Source: QHCE01 sp041743105
GTDB taxonomy: Bacteria > Actinomycetota > Actinomycetes > Mycobacteriales > QHCE01
Reading direction: 5' to 3'
Assembly (NCBI GenBank): GCA_041743105.1
Contig: JBGTNI010000073.1
Coordinates: 17,286 to 81,285 of the forward strand
DNA length: 64,000 nucleotides
The notes under the pieces are model-generated. The model was not told the DNA's origin. It made no database searches and saw only the letters and a program-made list of their open reading frames with translations. Below, in pieces: positions 8,761 to 17,478 of the stretch (its first letter is position 1; each line of letters begins with the position of its first letter). Both the position numbers and the translations under genes were made by a program.

Positions 8761-9939
8761 ATGACCACCTACCTGGACCACGCGTCCACCACGCCGATGT
8801 CGCCGGAGGCCCTGGCCGCCTATAGCGCCGCCGCCGCCGAGCACGGAAACCCCTCGTCATTGCACGCGCCAGGTAGGCGAGCACGACGGTTGGTAGAGGA
8901 GGCTCGGGAGAAGATCGCATGGGTGCTGGATGCGCGCCCCTCAGAGGTGATCTTCACTAGCGGCGGTACCGAATCCGATAACCTGGCGCTAAAAGGCATC
9001 TACTGGGCACGTCGGGATGCGCCCGGCGGCCGGAATGTCATCGTGGCCTCACCGATCGAGCATCATGCTGTGCTCGATGCAGTCAACTGGCTGGCCGACC
9101 ACGAGGCAGCGAAGGTTGTCTGGCTTCCGGTCGACGCGGTAGGACGAGTGGACCCCGCCGAATTCGAAGCTGCCCTTTCCGAACACACCGACCGGGTGGC
9201 GCTTGCCAGCGTGATGTGGGCCAATAATGAAATCGGTACGGTGCAGCCGATCGCGGAACTTGCCGCGATCGCCGCTGCACACCAGGTGCCGTTTCACACC
9301 GATGCCGTCCAAGCCGTTGGTCAAGTCCCGATGAGCTTCGCCCAGTCCGGTGTCAGCGCCATGGCAATTACCGGCCACAAAATCGGTGGCCCGGTCGGTG
9401 TGGGCGCGCTGTTGCTCGGACGAGATGTGGGGTGTGTCCCGGTCTCCCACGGCGGCGGCCAAGAGCGTTCCGTGCGCTCGGGAACACTTAACTTACCGGG
9501 CATTGCGGCTCTGGCCGCCGCGATAGCGAACGCTGTCGGTGGTCAGCCTGAGGGCGTTCAACGACTGACGGCGTTGCGCGACGACCTGATCGCCCGCGTC
9601 CGTGCGCGCGTTCCCGGCGTGGTGCTCAATGGCGACCCCGGACCTGCGCGCCTGCCTGGCAACGCTCATTTCTCCTTCCCAGGCTGTGAAGGAGACGCAC
9701 TATTGATGCTGCTGGACGCGGCTGGAATCGCCTGTTCGACTGGGTCGGCATGTACAGCGGGTGTCCCGGAACCCAGTCACGTGCTGCTGGCCCTGGGACG
9801 CGATCCGGTCGCGGCGCGGGAGTCGCTGCGCTTCTCGTTGGGAGAAGCATCCACCTCGGCCGATGTGGATGCTCTCATCGCCGCGTTGCGCCCGGCGGTG
9901 GAGCGCGCTCGATCAGCAGGTGCTGGTCGGCGTGGCTAG
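8761..9939 (+). CDS. Cysteine desulfurase (IscS/NifS-like)
   Basis: This is a PLP enzyme that takes sulfur from cysteine and forms a persulfide, for tRNA thiolation or Fe-S cluster assembly. It has YLDHASTTP at the start, SGGTESDNLALKG, the PLP-binding lysine in AITGHKIGGPVG and the catalytic cysteine loop CSTGSACTAG. The 392-aa length is typical of the Rv3025c type. In most actinobacteria the next gene is mnmA, which uses this sulfur to make 2-thiouridine; here mnmA is not in the window and a SodC-like gene follows. The order has therefore been rearranged. Confidence 0.95.
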   Translation: MTTYLDHASTTPMSPEALAAYSAAAAEHGNPSSLHAPGRRARRLVEEAREKIAWVLDARPSEVIFTSGGTESDNLALKGIYWARRDAPGGRNVIVASPIEHHAVLDAVNWLADHEAAKVVWLPVDAVGRVDPAEFEAALSEHTDRVALASVMWANNEIGTVQPIAELAAIAAAHQVPFHTDAVQAVGQVPMSFAQSGVSAMAITGHKIGGPVGVGALLLGRDVGCVPVSHGGGQERSVRSGTLNLPGIAALAAAIANAVGGQPEGVQRLTALRDDLIARVRARVPGVVLNGDPGPARLPGNAHFSFPGCEGDALLMLLDAAGIACSTGSACTAGVPEPSHVLLALGRDPVAARESLRFSLGEASTSADVDALIAALRPAVERARSAGAGRRG

Positions 9940-10008
9940 GCGTCTGGCGAACTGTTGAGACGTAAACTCCGCGACAAGCCTCGATGAGACGCGTAGCGAA
10001 GGAGAACC

Positions 10009-10614
10009 GTGAATAGATCCCGACCAGCAGTGATGCTGACCGTGTTGCTTCTCATCGGAGCGCTTACGGCCTGCTCCGACGAGAGCTTCGATAACAACGA
10101 CGGCTCAGACGAGTCTACGTCTCAACGCTCGCTGCTGGTGCCGAAGGTGACCTTCGCCGAACCGGTCGTCAATGGTACGCAGCCGCTGGCAGTCACCTAT
10201 GACACCGCACTCGTTCCTACCACTGGGACAGCCACGGTCCGTACCCAATCCAACGAGGACAAGACGACGGTGGTGCTGACCGTTACCGGTCTTGCGCCCA
10301 CGCGTGACTACGGAGCACACGTACATACCAAACCGTGCGGTGCGAAACCCGCCGACTCCGGTCCGCACTACCAGAACAGGAAAGACCCGATCGTGCCCTC
10401 CACCGATCCGGAGTATGCCAACGATCGGAACGAAGCCTGGCTCGACTTCACCACCGATACTCAAGGAGCCGCTAAGGCCGAGGCAACCGTGGATTGGGAG
10501 TTTCGTCCCGGCGAAGCCAATGCTGTGGTGATTCACCAGACGCACACAGTCACCCATCACGGCAAGGCCGGAACCGCGGGTGATCGAGCAGCCTGCATCA
10601 CGACCGAGTTCTAG
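10009..10614 (+). CDS. SodC-like lipoprotein, copper-only type predicted
   Basis: This is a 201-aa lipoprotein with lipobox ALTAC (Cys22) and a Cu/Zn superoxide dismutase fold. The copper histidines can be placed at His104 and His106 (YGAHVH), His120 (SGPHYQ) and His176 (VVIHQTH); Cys110 and Cys196 would form the conserved disulfide, and Arg193 lies in DRAAC. The zinc loop between residues 121 and 145 has no further histidine, so zinc binding is probably absent, as in mycobacterial SodC. It would act outside the cell against superoxide. GTG start after a strong AAGGAG. Confidence 0.85.
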   Translation: MNRSRPAVMLTVLLLIGALTACSDESFDNNDGSDESTSQRSLLVPKVTFAEPVVNGTQPLAVTYDTALVPTTGTATVRTQSNEDKTTVVLTVTGLAPTRDYGAHVHTKPCGAKPADSGPHYQNRKDPIVPSTDPEYANDRNEAWLDFTTDTQGAAKAEATVDWEFRPGEANAVVIHQTHTVTHHGKAGTAGDRAACITTEF

Positions 10615-10731
10615 TATCGTTGGCGGTCGTCGCCCGACATCGGTGACCTATCGAGCGGACCGGTTTGCTAGGTTACCGCCGCGTCGAGGCCAGCCGTAGT
10701 ACCTTCATCGGTTGATGACTAAGGAGCGACG

Positions 10732-11577
10732 GTGACCGCGACTCCCGCCCCCATGCCCAGCGATGAGGAACTCTTAGCACGGATGAGGGCTGATGGTCCT
10801 GGGCCTGACTATGCTGGCCGGGATCCCGCGTGGTCCGCCGACGGTGGCACACGCATCGGACTAGCTCGAGAGATCGCGAGGCGTTGGGGAACGGCACCAC
10901 CTGCGTTACGCGCTGCTTTGCTACAAGCTTTTCCAGAGAATGTCGCCACTCAGTTTGCGCTGCCTTTACCGGATCTAAGGGCGATTGCCCAGCATCGGTT
11001 GAACTCGCACCCTGCCTTGACAGAACTTTTCAATCGCGGCGAACGTTCGCTACTTCAGCCGATCTACTGCGGGCAAAACGGTTCGCCGCTGGTGCTAGCG
11101 ACTGATGCCAGGAATTCCACCGGCTCGTCGCAAGTAGCCCTCCTCGATGGCAGCTCTACCACGCTCTCAGACGCATTCAGAGTGGAAAAACAACTTCTTA
11201 GAGGGAGCGCTCGCCATGGAGAAAGGCTGAACATCGTCGTAGGGTTGGTCCGTGCTGAGGAGGATCGGGATCTGATCGGGAAGATCGTGACGGGTGTTGC
11301 CGCGGGAGCCGGTTCAGGGGCCTGGCTTGCCGTCTCGGCCGATCGGACAATCGAAGGAACAGTCAAAGAAATAGTGGAATCGGTCGTCGTCGACCTCGGA
11401 AATGAGCTTGGCCGCTGGGCAGCTGATCGCCTTGGCTATTACGGTTCTTCACAAGCTCTTGCTCTCCATCCAACCGAGCACCTTAGGCCGCCAGCCGGTC
11501 GGAGCGTGGCTGATGCTTCACGTCACCCACCAGATCGGCCGCGTCGTGGTACCGAAGGGGGACCTCCCGCAAGGTAA
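10732..11577 (+). CDS. Protein of unknown function (281 aa)
   Basis: I do not recognise this family. It begins at GTG with AAGGAG about 7 bases upstream, which supports the start. The N-terminal third looks helical (WSADGGTRIGLAREIARRWG, then PPALRAALLQAFPEN). The middle has GSPLVLATDARNSTGSSQVALLDG, suggesting a beta-rich domain, followed by a small-residue stretch (VTGVAAGAGSGAWLAVSAD). The last 40 residues are low-complexity and rich in Pro and Arg, so the natural C-terminus may have been altered by a frameshift. There is no signal peptide. An HTH regulator follows. Confidence 0.6.
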   Translation: MTATPAPMPSDEELLARMRADGPGPDYAGRDPAWSADGGTRIGLAREIARRWGTAPPALRAALLQAFPENVATQFALPLPDLRAIAQHRLNSHPALTELFNRGERSLLQPIYCGQNGSPLVLATDARNSTGSSQVALLDGSSTTLSDAFRVEKQLLRGSARHGERLNIVVGLVRAEEDRDLIGKIVTGVAAGAGSGAWLAVSADRTIEGTVKEIVESVVVDLGNELGRWAADRLGYYGSSQALALHPTEHLRPPAGRSVADASRHPPDRPRRGTEGGPPAR

Positions 11578-11767
11578 ACCTGCTGCGGAAGGTACGTGAC
11601 TAGGCAGCCCCAAGCCTGAGAAGACTGCAATATTGTCCGTTTCGCCCGGTTGATCTGCTGACTTGCTTGTCAAAATGGTCGAACACGTGTTTTACGGTCG
11701 GCTAGGACCATAATTAGACATACTCGACGACCAAATCTCCCCGAAATTGTCGCACAGCTTGCTAATT
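11578..11767. other. Intergenic region upstream of the HTH regulator
   Basis: No gene is seen in these 190 bases. They include the palindrome AACACGTGTT near 11684 and an AT-richer stretch just before the regulator, which probably holds its promoter. Confidence 0.4.
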
Positions 11768-13342
11768 ATGGATTCCATGATGATCTCCAACAGTGCCGCA
11801 ACGTCGGGAACCGCGGCGACGCCCAGCGCAGGAGGCAGCAGCCAGCTGCTGCCTGGCGATCGCCGCGGTTCGGGCGAAGTTCGCAAGGACGGCGGCACCA
11901 AAAATGCGGCGCTGCTGGGTGTGCTTCAGGAGCTGGGCTGGTCGCACGGCAAGCTCGTAGCTGCCCTGTGCGATGTGCTGGGACGGGGTTACGTCGGCCG
12001 ATCGACGGTCTCGGAATGGGTCAACCAATCGCGGGTCCCCCGCGAACCACTACCGACGGTCGTTACGCACCTGCTCTCCGAGGCGTTGGGCCGTGAGCTT
12101 GACATAGCCGAGCTCTGGGGTGGTCGCGCCGTTGCCTCTGTGCTCTGGCTAACGTCCATGGACGGCGTCGGCGTAACGTGGGGCGCGCCTGGTAACACCG
12201 AGCTCATCGCGGACTGGCTAGCTCGCGATACGGGCGCGCTCGGCGGCGATCGGCGCACCTTCCTCACCACCTGGGGGCGCCGGCTGACCGACCTCGCTTG
12301 GTCCTACGTAGACAATCTGTCCGTAGAGGTTCCCCTCGCGCTAACGCACAACAGTGGGCGTCGTAGTCACTACATCTCCGCACCCATGGTCGCCATTTGC
12401 TCCGGCGTGGTGACGCGCTTGCGGCGGTTCGACGATCGCGAGGGCGGCAATCTAGCCAATGTGGCGTTCGCACACAAATTTCTGATGGCCATCGGTGGGC
12501 ATCTTCACGTCGGCGATGCTGAGTCCGGCGAGGTAGCTGCGCAGCTGCTTCGGGTGTGGATGGAGCTGTGCCAAATCGTCGGGTGGATGGCCTACGACGC
12601 GGAGCAGCACGGTCTAGCCCAGCGATACTTCCTCTCGACGCTGCACGCCGCGCGAGCATTGGAGGACTCCGCCTTCGGATCTCACGCGCTGGCGCATCTG
12701 GCTCACCAGGCGATCTACTGCGGTAAGCTACGGGAAGCAACTGAGCTTGCCAATGCCGCGGTGGAAGCGGCCAAAGGCGCACCGCATGCCCAGCGTGCGC
12801 TGGTTACCGCGCTCCTGGCGCACACCGAGGCGCTGTCGGGCAACGCCCATGGCTTCGAAACCACGATGGATCGCGCCCAGGCTTTGATCGAGCATCCCAA
12901 CGCCGTCAATACCAAGCCCGGATGGTTGTACTGGTTCGACGGCCGCGAGTGCTTGGCTAAGCGCGGGCATGGTCTACTCGCATTGTCCAGCGTCAGCTCC
13001 CGGGGAGCAGCCGGTTGGCTCAGCCAAGCGGTAGAGCTGTTAGAGCCAAAGGCTTCGCTGGACGACCAGAATTTCCCGCGCGAAGCTGTTTACAACCGAC
13101 TATGGTTGGCACGTGGTTGCATGCGGCGGGGTGATGTTGACCAAGCTCTCCGCTTAGCAAGTCCCACCCTTGTGCCGGGCGTGGTGCGCTCGCCTCGTTC
13201 GATCAAACTCTTGCGGGCGCTGGATGCGGAGTTTGCGGCCCGGCCATCGGTGAACAGGCTGCCGGCAGTCGGGGCGTTTCGCGCCGAGTTTGCCGACATG
13301 GTCCGTGCGCAAGCCCAGTTTCACGATCCACGTAAGAACTAG
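11768..13342 (+). CDS. HTH transcriptional regulator with helical-repeat sensor domain, paralogue 1
   Basis: After a disordered N-terminus comes a DNA-binding segment (roughly residues 45-110): LGVLQELGWSHGKLVAALC, GRSTVSEWVNQSRVPREPLP and HLLSEALGR. The remaining 400 residues look like TPR-type helical pairs (LAHLAHQAIYCGKLREATEL, ALLAHTEALSGNAHGFETTM), a layout common in actinobacterial regulators that sense small peptides or ligands. It is clearly paralogous to the gene at 46458-47930. The frame opens at a TTG at 11747; I prefer ATG 11768. Target genes are unknown; the neighbouring 281-aa gene is a candidate. Confidence 0.75.
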   Translation: MDSMMISNSAATSGTAATPSAGGSSQLLPGDRRGSGEVRKDGGTKNAALLGVLQELGWSHGKLVAALCDVLGRGYVGRSTVSEWVNQSRVPREPLPTVVTHLLSEALGRELDIAELWGGRAVASVLWLTSMDGVGVTWGAPGNTELIADWLARDTGALGGDRRTFLTTWGRRLTDLAWSYVDNLSVEVPLALTHNSGRRSHYISAPMVAICSGVVTRLRRFDDREGGNLANVAFAHKFLMAIGGHLHVGDAESGEVAAQLLRVWMELCQIVGWMAYDAEQHGLAQRYFLSTLHAARALEDSAFGSHALAHLAHQAIYCGKLREATELANAAVEAAKGAPHAQRALVTALLAHTEALSGNAHGFETTMDRAQALIEHPNAVNTKPGWLYWFDGRECLAKRGHGLLALSSVSSRGAAGWLSQAVELLEPKASLDDQNFPREAVYNRLWLARGCMRRGDVDQALRLASPTLVPGVVRSPRSIKLLRALDAEFAARPSVNRLPAVGAFRAEFADMVRAQAQFHDPRKN

Positions 13343-13432
13343 ACCGGATATGGGTGGGAAATGCAGGCAGGTAAGCAGATATAGTGTCACACGCATCGAG
13401 ACTTGCCTATCTTTAGCGCCGGAGCCGCCTAC

Positions 13433-13732
13433 GTGTCTGCCATTACCCGTGACGAAGTAGCGCACCTCGCGCGGTTGGCCCGGCTTGCGGTGACCGATTC
13501 CGAGCTTGACAGTTTCGCGGTGCAGCTCGACGTGATCTTGAATTCTGTGGCTGAGATAGCACAGGTGGCAGTCGACGATGTCCCGCCCACTACACATGCC
13601 GTACCGCTAACCAACGTACTGCGGCCCGATGAGCCCGGAACCTGCCTCGATCGCGACACCGTGTTGCTAGCCGCGCCGGCTACTGAGCAGGCGCGGTTTC
13701 GCGTGCCCCGCATCCTAGACATCGAGGAGTAA
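13433..13732 (+). CDS. gatC: Aspartyl/glutamyl-tRNA amidotransferase subunit C
   Basis: This is the small subunit of the GatCAB enzyme that converts Glu-tRNA(Gln) and Asp-tRNA(Asn) to the amide forms. Conserved features are ITRDEVAHLARLARL at the N-terminus and the late segment LRPDEPGTC. The protein is 99 aa from the GTG at 13433. Its end (GAGGAGTAA) supplies a ribosome binding site for the small ORF that follows. Confidence 0.95.
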   Translation: MSAITRDEVAHLARLARLAVTDSELDSFAVQLDVILNSVAEIAQVAVDDVPPTTHAVPLTNVLRPDEPGTCLDRDTVLLAAPATEQARFRVPRILDIEE

Positions 13733-13734
13733 GA

Positions 13735-13896
13735 GTGTCCAACTATAGGTCGTTCGTAGCGAGGCGTTTTCTGGTCGAGCATGGCAAGGCGAAGGAGGAG
13801 TTCATGCTGGATAGCATGGGCGACGACGACAACACAGCCAGGCGAAGTACCAGGGAGCGCCGCAGTAGAACAGCACCTATAGTTGGGCACTCTTAA
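13735..13896 (+). CDS. Candidate 53-aa small protein between gatC and gatA
   Basis: An uninterrupted GTG-initiated frame fills the gatC-gatA gap exactly. It starts two bases after the gatC stop, 5 bases behind AGGAG, and its TAA ends one base before the gatA GTG. gatA lacks a good Shine-Dalgarno sequence, which fits coupling to this frame. The product is highly charged (basic N-terminus VSNYRSFVARRFLVEHGKAK, acidic DSMGDDD, basic Arg/Ser-rich end). A second possible start, ATG 13804, follows AAGGAGGAG. I know no gene at this position in mycobacterial gat loci. It could instead be a spacer that is open by chance. Confidence 0.45.
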   Translation: MSNYRSFVARRFLVEHGKAKEEFMLDSMGDDDNTARRSTRERRSRTAPIVGHS

Positions 13897-13897
13897 C

Positions 13898-15385
13898 GTG
13901 GCCACTGAGTTTATCGAACGCAGCGCGGCCGACCTGGCCAGCTTCGTTGCCGACGGTACCGCAAGCGCTCGCGAAATTACTCAGGCTCACCTTGATCGCA
14001 TCGCGGCAACCGACGACCGGGTGAGCGCATTTCTCTGCGTCGACGCCGAGGGGGCACTTGCGACAGCGGACGCCGTAGACGCTCGCCGCGCCGCGGGTGA
14101 GCAGCTTCCCGCGCTGGCGGGCGTGCCCGTTGCGGTCAAGGACATCGTGGTCACGAGAGGGATCGAGACCACCGCAGCGTCGAAGATCCTGCGCGGTTGG
14201 ATTCCGCCATACGACGCCACAATCGTGTCCAAGTTGCGTGCCGCTGGCCTGGTCATTCTCGGCAAGACCAACCTAGATGAATTCGGGATGGGCTCGTCGA
14301 CTGAGAACTCCGCATATGGCCCCAGCCGTAATCCGTGGGATCTCCTCCGTACGCCCGGCGGATCTTCCGGCGGCTCGGCCGCGGCCGTAGCGGCCTATCA
14401 GGCCCCCCTGGCGATCGGCACCGATACCGGCGGCTCCATTCGTCAGCCAGCCTCACTCACCGGCATCGTTGGGCATAAGCCCACTTATGGCGGCGTGAGT
14501 CGCAACGGCTTGATCGCGTTCTCATCGTCGTTAGATCAGGCCGGTCCGTTCGCCCGAACCGTGCTCGACACCGCGCTGTTGCATCATGTGATCGCCGGAC
14601 ATGACGCCGCTGACTCCACCAGCTTGGACCAGCCGGTGCCGGCCGTTGCCGATGCGGTACGCCTAGGTAGCTCCGGCGATCTCACCGGCGTCACGGTCGG
14701 AGTGGTGAGCAATCTCTCCGGTGAAGGCTATGAGTCTGGGGTAGTTGAGGCCACACAAAACGCTGTGGCCCGACTGGAGCAGCTGGGTGCCAAGATCATT
14801 GAGGTGAGCTGTCCCCATTTCGACTACTCACAGGCCGCCTACTATCTGATCGCACCCAGCGAATGTTCGTCGAATCTGGCCCGCTTCGACGCTATGCGCT
14901 ACGGGCTCCGCGTTGGCGATGACCGGGAAGCCAGCCTAGAGAGCGTTATGGCTCGCACCCGCGCGGCCGGTTTCGGCGCCGAAGTCAAACGCCGCATCAT
15001 GATCGGCACCTACGCGTTGTCGTCGGGCTACTACGACGCCTACTACGGCCAGGCTCAGAAGGTGCGCACGCTTATCGGTCGTGACTTCGCTGCCGGGTTC
15101 GAATCCTGCGATGTGCTGGTCTCACCAACCTCGCCTACTGTGGCATTCAACCTGGGTGCTCGGACCGACGACCCGTTGGCAATGTGGGCAGCAGATCACT
15201 GCACGCTTCCAGCCTCGCTGGCTGGGATCCCCGCTATCTCCGTGCCGTGCGGTGTCGCAGACGGGCTCCCGGTAGGCCTGCAGATCATGGCTCCCGTGCT
15301 CGCCGACGACCGTTGCTATCGTGTTGCCGCCGCGGTGGAAGCCAGCATGGACAGTCCCGTGTTAGCCGCCGCACCCGCGCTGTAG
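13898..15385 (+). CDS. gatA: Aspartyl/glutamyl-tRNA amidotransferase subunit A
   Basis: This is the glutaminase/amidase subunit of GatCAB and supplies ammonia from glutamine. The amidase Ser-cisSer-Lys triad region is present: GVPVAVKDIV (Lys), PGGSSGGSAAAVAA (cis-Ser loop) and GTDTGGSIRQPASLTG (nucleophile Ser). At 495 aa it is full length. I chose GTG 13898, which begins the conserved MATEFIERSAADLA, over a TTG five codons upstream. It belongs to a gatC-(small ORF)-gatA-gatB operon; the pfkA gene found between gatA and gatB in M. tuberculosis is absent. Confidence 0.96.
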   Translation: MATEFIERSAADLASFVADGTASAREITQAHLDRIAATDDRVSAFLCVDAEGALATADAVDARRAAGEQLPALAGVPVAVKDIVVTRGIETTAASKILRGWIPPYDATIVSKLRAAGLVILGKTNLDEFGMGSSTENSAYGPSRNPWDLLRTPGGSSGGSAAAVAAYQAPLAIGTDTGGSIRQPASLTGIVGHKPTYGGVSRNGLIAFSSSLDQAGPFARTVLDTALLHHVIAGHDAADSTSLDQPVPAVADAVRLGSSGDLTGVTVGVVSNLSGEGYESGVVEATQNAVARLEQLGAKIIEVSCPHFDYSQAAYYLIAPSECSSNLARFDAMRYGLRVGDDREASLESVMARTRAAGFGAEVKRRIMIGTYALSSGYYDAYYGQAQKVRTLIGRDFAAGFESCDVLVSPTSPTVAFNLGARTDDPLAMWAADHCTLPASLAGIPAISVPCGVADGLPVGLQIMAPVLADDRCYRVAAAVEASMDSPVLAAAPAL

Positions 15386-15445
15386 ACCCGTGACCCATTA
15401 TCCAAAGGACCGAGTGCGAAAATTTAAGGGAAGAGTCCAGCCACT

Positions 15446-17044
15446 ATGACCTCTGCCATTCAGCCCGGCGTCGCCGCAGCCTCTGCGCCTTCGCTGCCGC
15501 CACTACGTTTTGACGATGTCCTCACTCGGTACCAGCCGGTGATCGGGCTAGAGACCCACGTGGAGTTGGGCACGCGGACCAAGATGTTTTGCGGCTGTCC
15601 AGCAAGCTTTGGCGCAGAGCCCAACACCAGTATCTGTCCGGTCTGTCTCGGGCTGCCGGGCGCGTTACCGGTCGTCAATGCCGCGGCTATCGAAAGCGCC
15701 ATACTAATTGGACTGGCGCTGAACTGCTCCATCGCCTCATGGTGCCGATTCGCACGCAAGAATTACTTCTACCCCGACATGCCGAAGAACTTTCAGATCA
15801 GCCAATACGACGAGCCGCTGTGCTTCGATGGCTGGCTGGATGTGCGGGTGCCCGGCGGTGCGGGTTCTGATGACGGCGACTCCGGTGGCGTGCGCTCCGG
15901 GGGTACAGACACCGAGCCGACGACGGTGCGTGTCGCGATCGAACGAGTGCACTTGGAGGAAGACACCGGTAAGTCGCTGCACGTCGGAGGCGCAACGGGG
16001 CGCATCCACGGGGCAACCCACTCGCTGGTGGACTACAACCGTGCCGGCATCCCGCTGGTGGAGATCGTGACCAAGCCCATCGTCGGTACCGGGGCGCGGG
16101 CGCCGGAGGTAGCCCGCGCCTACGTCACCGAGCTGCGCGACGTACTCCGGACCTTAGGCGTTTCGGATGTGCGAATGGAACAGGGCTCGCTGCGTTGTGA
16201 CGTGAACACGTCGCTACACCTCCTCGGACAGGCAGAGTGGGGGACTCGCACCGAGACTAAGAACGTCAACTCCTTGCGCTCGGTAGAGCGCGCGGTTCGC
16301 AGCGAGATGTGCCGTCAGGGTGCGGTACTCGACGCGGGTGAGCGTGTGGTGCAGGAGACCCGGCACTTTCACGAAGACACCGGTCACACCACGTCGGGTC
16401 GCAGCAAGGAAGAGGCCACTGACTACCGGTATTTCCCGGAACCGGATCTGGTTCCGTTGGCGCCGGATGCTGCTTGGGTGGAGTCACTGCGCGCCACACT
16501 TCCCGAACTCCCGTCGGCGCGGCGTGCCCGATTGCAATCGGAGTGGGGACTGTCGGATAAAGAGATGTCGGCGGTGCTCGGCGCGGGGGCGGTGGAGTTG
16601 ATTGCCGCCACGATCGCCGAAGGTACGACACCCGAGGCCGCGCGTAAGTGGTGGCTGGGTGAGTTGGCGCGCCGGGCTAACGCCGAGAACTCCGACCTCG
16701 AGGCGTTGGCGATCACGCCGGCCCAGATCGCGAAGGTGCAGCAGTTGGTCGACAGCGGACGACTCAACGACAAGTTAGCCCGCCAGGTCATCGAGGGAGT
16801 CTTGGCAGGCGAAGGTGAACCCGAAGCGGTCGCTACGGCACGGGGCCTTGCAGTAGTCAGCGATATGGGAGCACTCGGTGCCGCCGTAGACGATGCGATC
16901 GCAGCCAATCCCGACGTGGCGCAGAAGATTCGGGATGGCAAAGTGGCAGCCGCCGGCGCTTTGGTAGGTGCGGTTATGAAGGCCACCAAAGGACAGGCCG
17001 ATGCCCAGACTGTGCGTGAGTTGATCCTGGCTCGACTGAGCTGA
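15446..17044 (+). CDS. gatB: Aspartyl/glutamyl-tRNA amidotransferase subunit B
   Basis: This is the tRNA-binding kinase subunit of GatCAB that phosphorylates the misacylated residue. Family motifs are YQPVIGLETHVELGT, two zinc-type cysteine pairs in MFCGCPASFG and ICPVCLGLPG, FARKNYFYPDMPKNFQISQY, and DYRYFPEPDL. The helical and YqeY domains follow and end with VIEGVLAGEGEP and ATKGQADAQTVRELI. It is 532 aa, with a Gly/Ser/Asp-rich insertion near residues 130-155 that is usual in actinobacteria. It lies 60 bases after gatA. Confidence 0.97.
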   Translation: MTSAIQPGVAAASAPSLPPLRFDDVLTRYQPVIGLETHVELGTRTKMFCGCPASFGAEPNTSICPVCLGLPGALPVVNAAAIESAILIGLALNCSIASWCRFARKNYFYPDMPKNFQISQYDEPLCFDGWLDVRVPGGAGSDDGDSGGVRSGGTDTEPTTVRVAIERVHLEEDTGKSLHVGGATGRIHGATHSLVDYNRAGIPLVEIVTKPIVGTGARAPEVARAYVTELRDVLRTLGVSDVRMEQGSLRCDVNTSLHLLGQAEWGTRTETKNVNSLRSVERAVRSEMCRQGAVLDAGERVVQETRHFHEDTGHTTSGRSKEEATDYRYFPEPDLVPLAPDAAWVESLRATLPELPSARRARLQSEWGLSDKEMSAVLGAGAVELIAATIAEGTTPEAARKWWLGELARRANAENSDLEALAITPAQIAKVQQLVDSGRLNDKLARQVIEGVLAGEGEPEAVATARGLAVVSDMGALGAAVDDAIAANPDVAQKIRDGKVAAAGALVGAVMKATKGQADAQTVRELILARLS

Positions 17045-17061
17045 GCTTGCGCGAAATCGCT

Positions 17062-17144
17062 GGCGACAAACTTGTGCCATGTTGTTCTTAGGAAACGGTG
17101 GCGAGCTTCTGGTCATCAAGGGCACCATGACACAAGTTGTCGCC
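17062..17144. repeat. Imperfect inverted repeat, possible small mobile or regulatory element
   Basis: GGCGACAAACTTGTGCCATG (17062-17081) and CATGACACAAGTTGTCGCC (17126-17144) are inverted copies differing by one bulged base and one mismatch, around a 44-base centre. It sits just after gatB and before a VapBC module. It could be a terminator, a MITE-like remnant or the edge of the inserted module. I saw no second copy in the window. Confidence 0.55.
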
Positions 17145-17202
17145 TTCAGTCGGTACACCGAACACCGTCAACGAAGTCTATAAAGGTGCTACTCTGTGCT
17201 AC

Positions 17203-17478
17203 ATGGGTAGTATTGGCGTCAGAGAATTACGGCAGCAGGCAAGCAAGCTCATCGAGCGGGTGCGCGCCGGAGAATCCATCGAGATAACCAGCCACGGACA
17301 TCTCGCGGCGATGCTCGTCCCCGCGCAGCAGCACCTTAACGAGCGAGAGCGGCTTATCGCTGCGGGAATTCTGTTACCGGGTAGCGGGAATACGTTAGAT
17401 GTCCGACCTGGGATTCCAGCACCGAACACTCCGGATAGTCAGATCGTCATCGATGACCTGCGAGCCGAACGACTGTGA
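17203..17478 (+). CDS. VapB-type antitoxin, Phd/YefM family
   Basis: This is a 91-aa antitoxin with the Phd/YefM N-terminal DNA-binding fold: GVRELRQQASKLIERVRAGE, then IEITSHGHLAAMLVPA. The C-terminal tail (DSQIVIDDLRAERL) would wrap the toxin. I chose ATG 17203; a longer frame from 17137 adds non-conserved residues. Short direct repeats GTGCTAC just upstream may be part of an autoregulatory operator. The stop overlaps the toxin start. Confidence 0.9.
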   Translation: MGSIGVRELRQQASKLIERVRAGESIEITSHGHLAAMLVPAQQHLNERERLIAAGILLPGSGNTLDVRPGIPAPNTPDSQIVIDDLRAERL

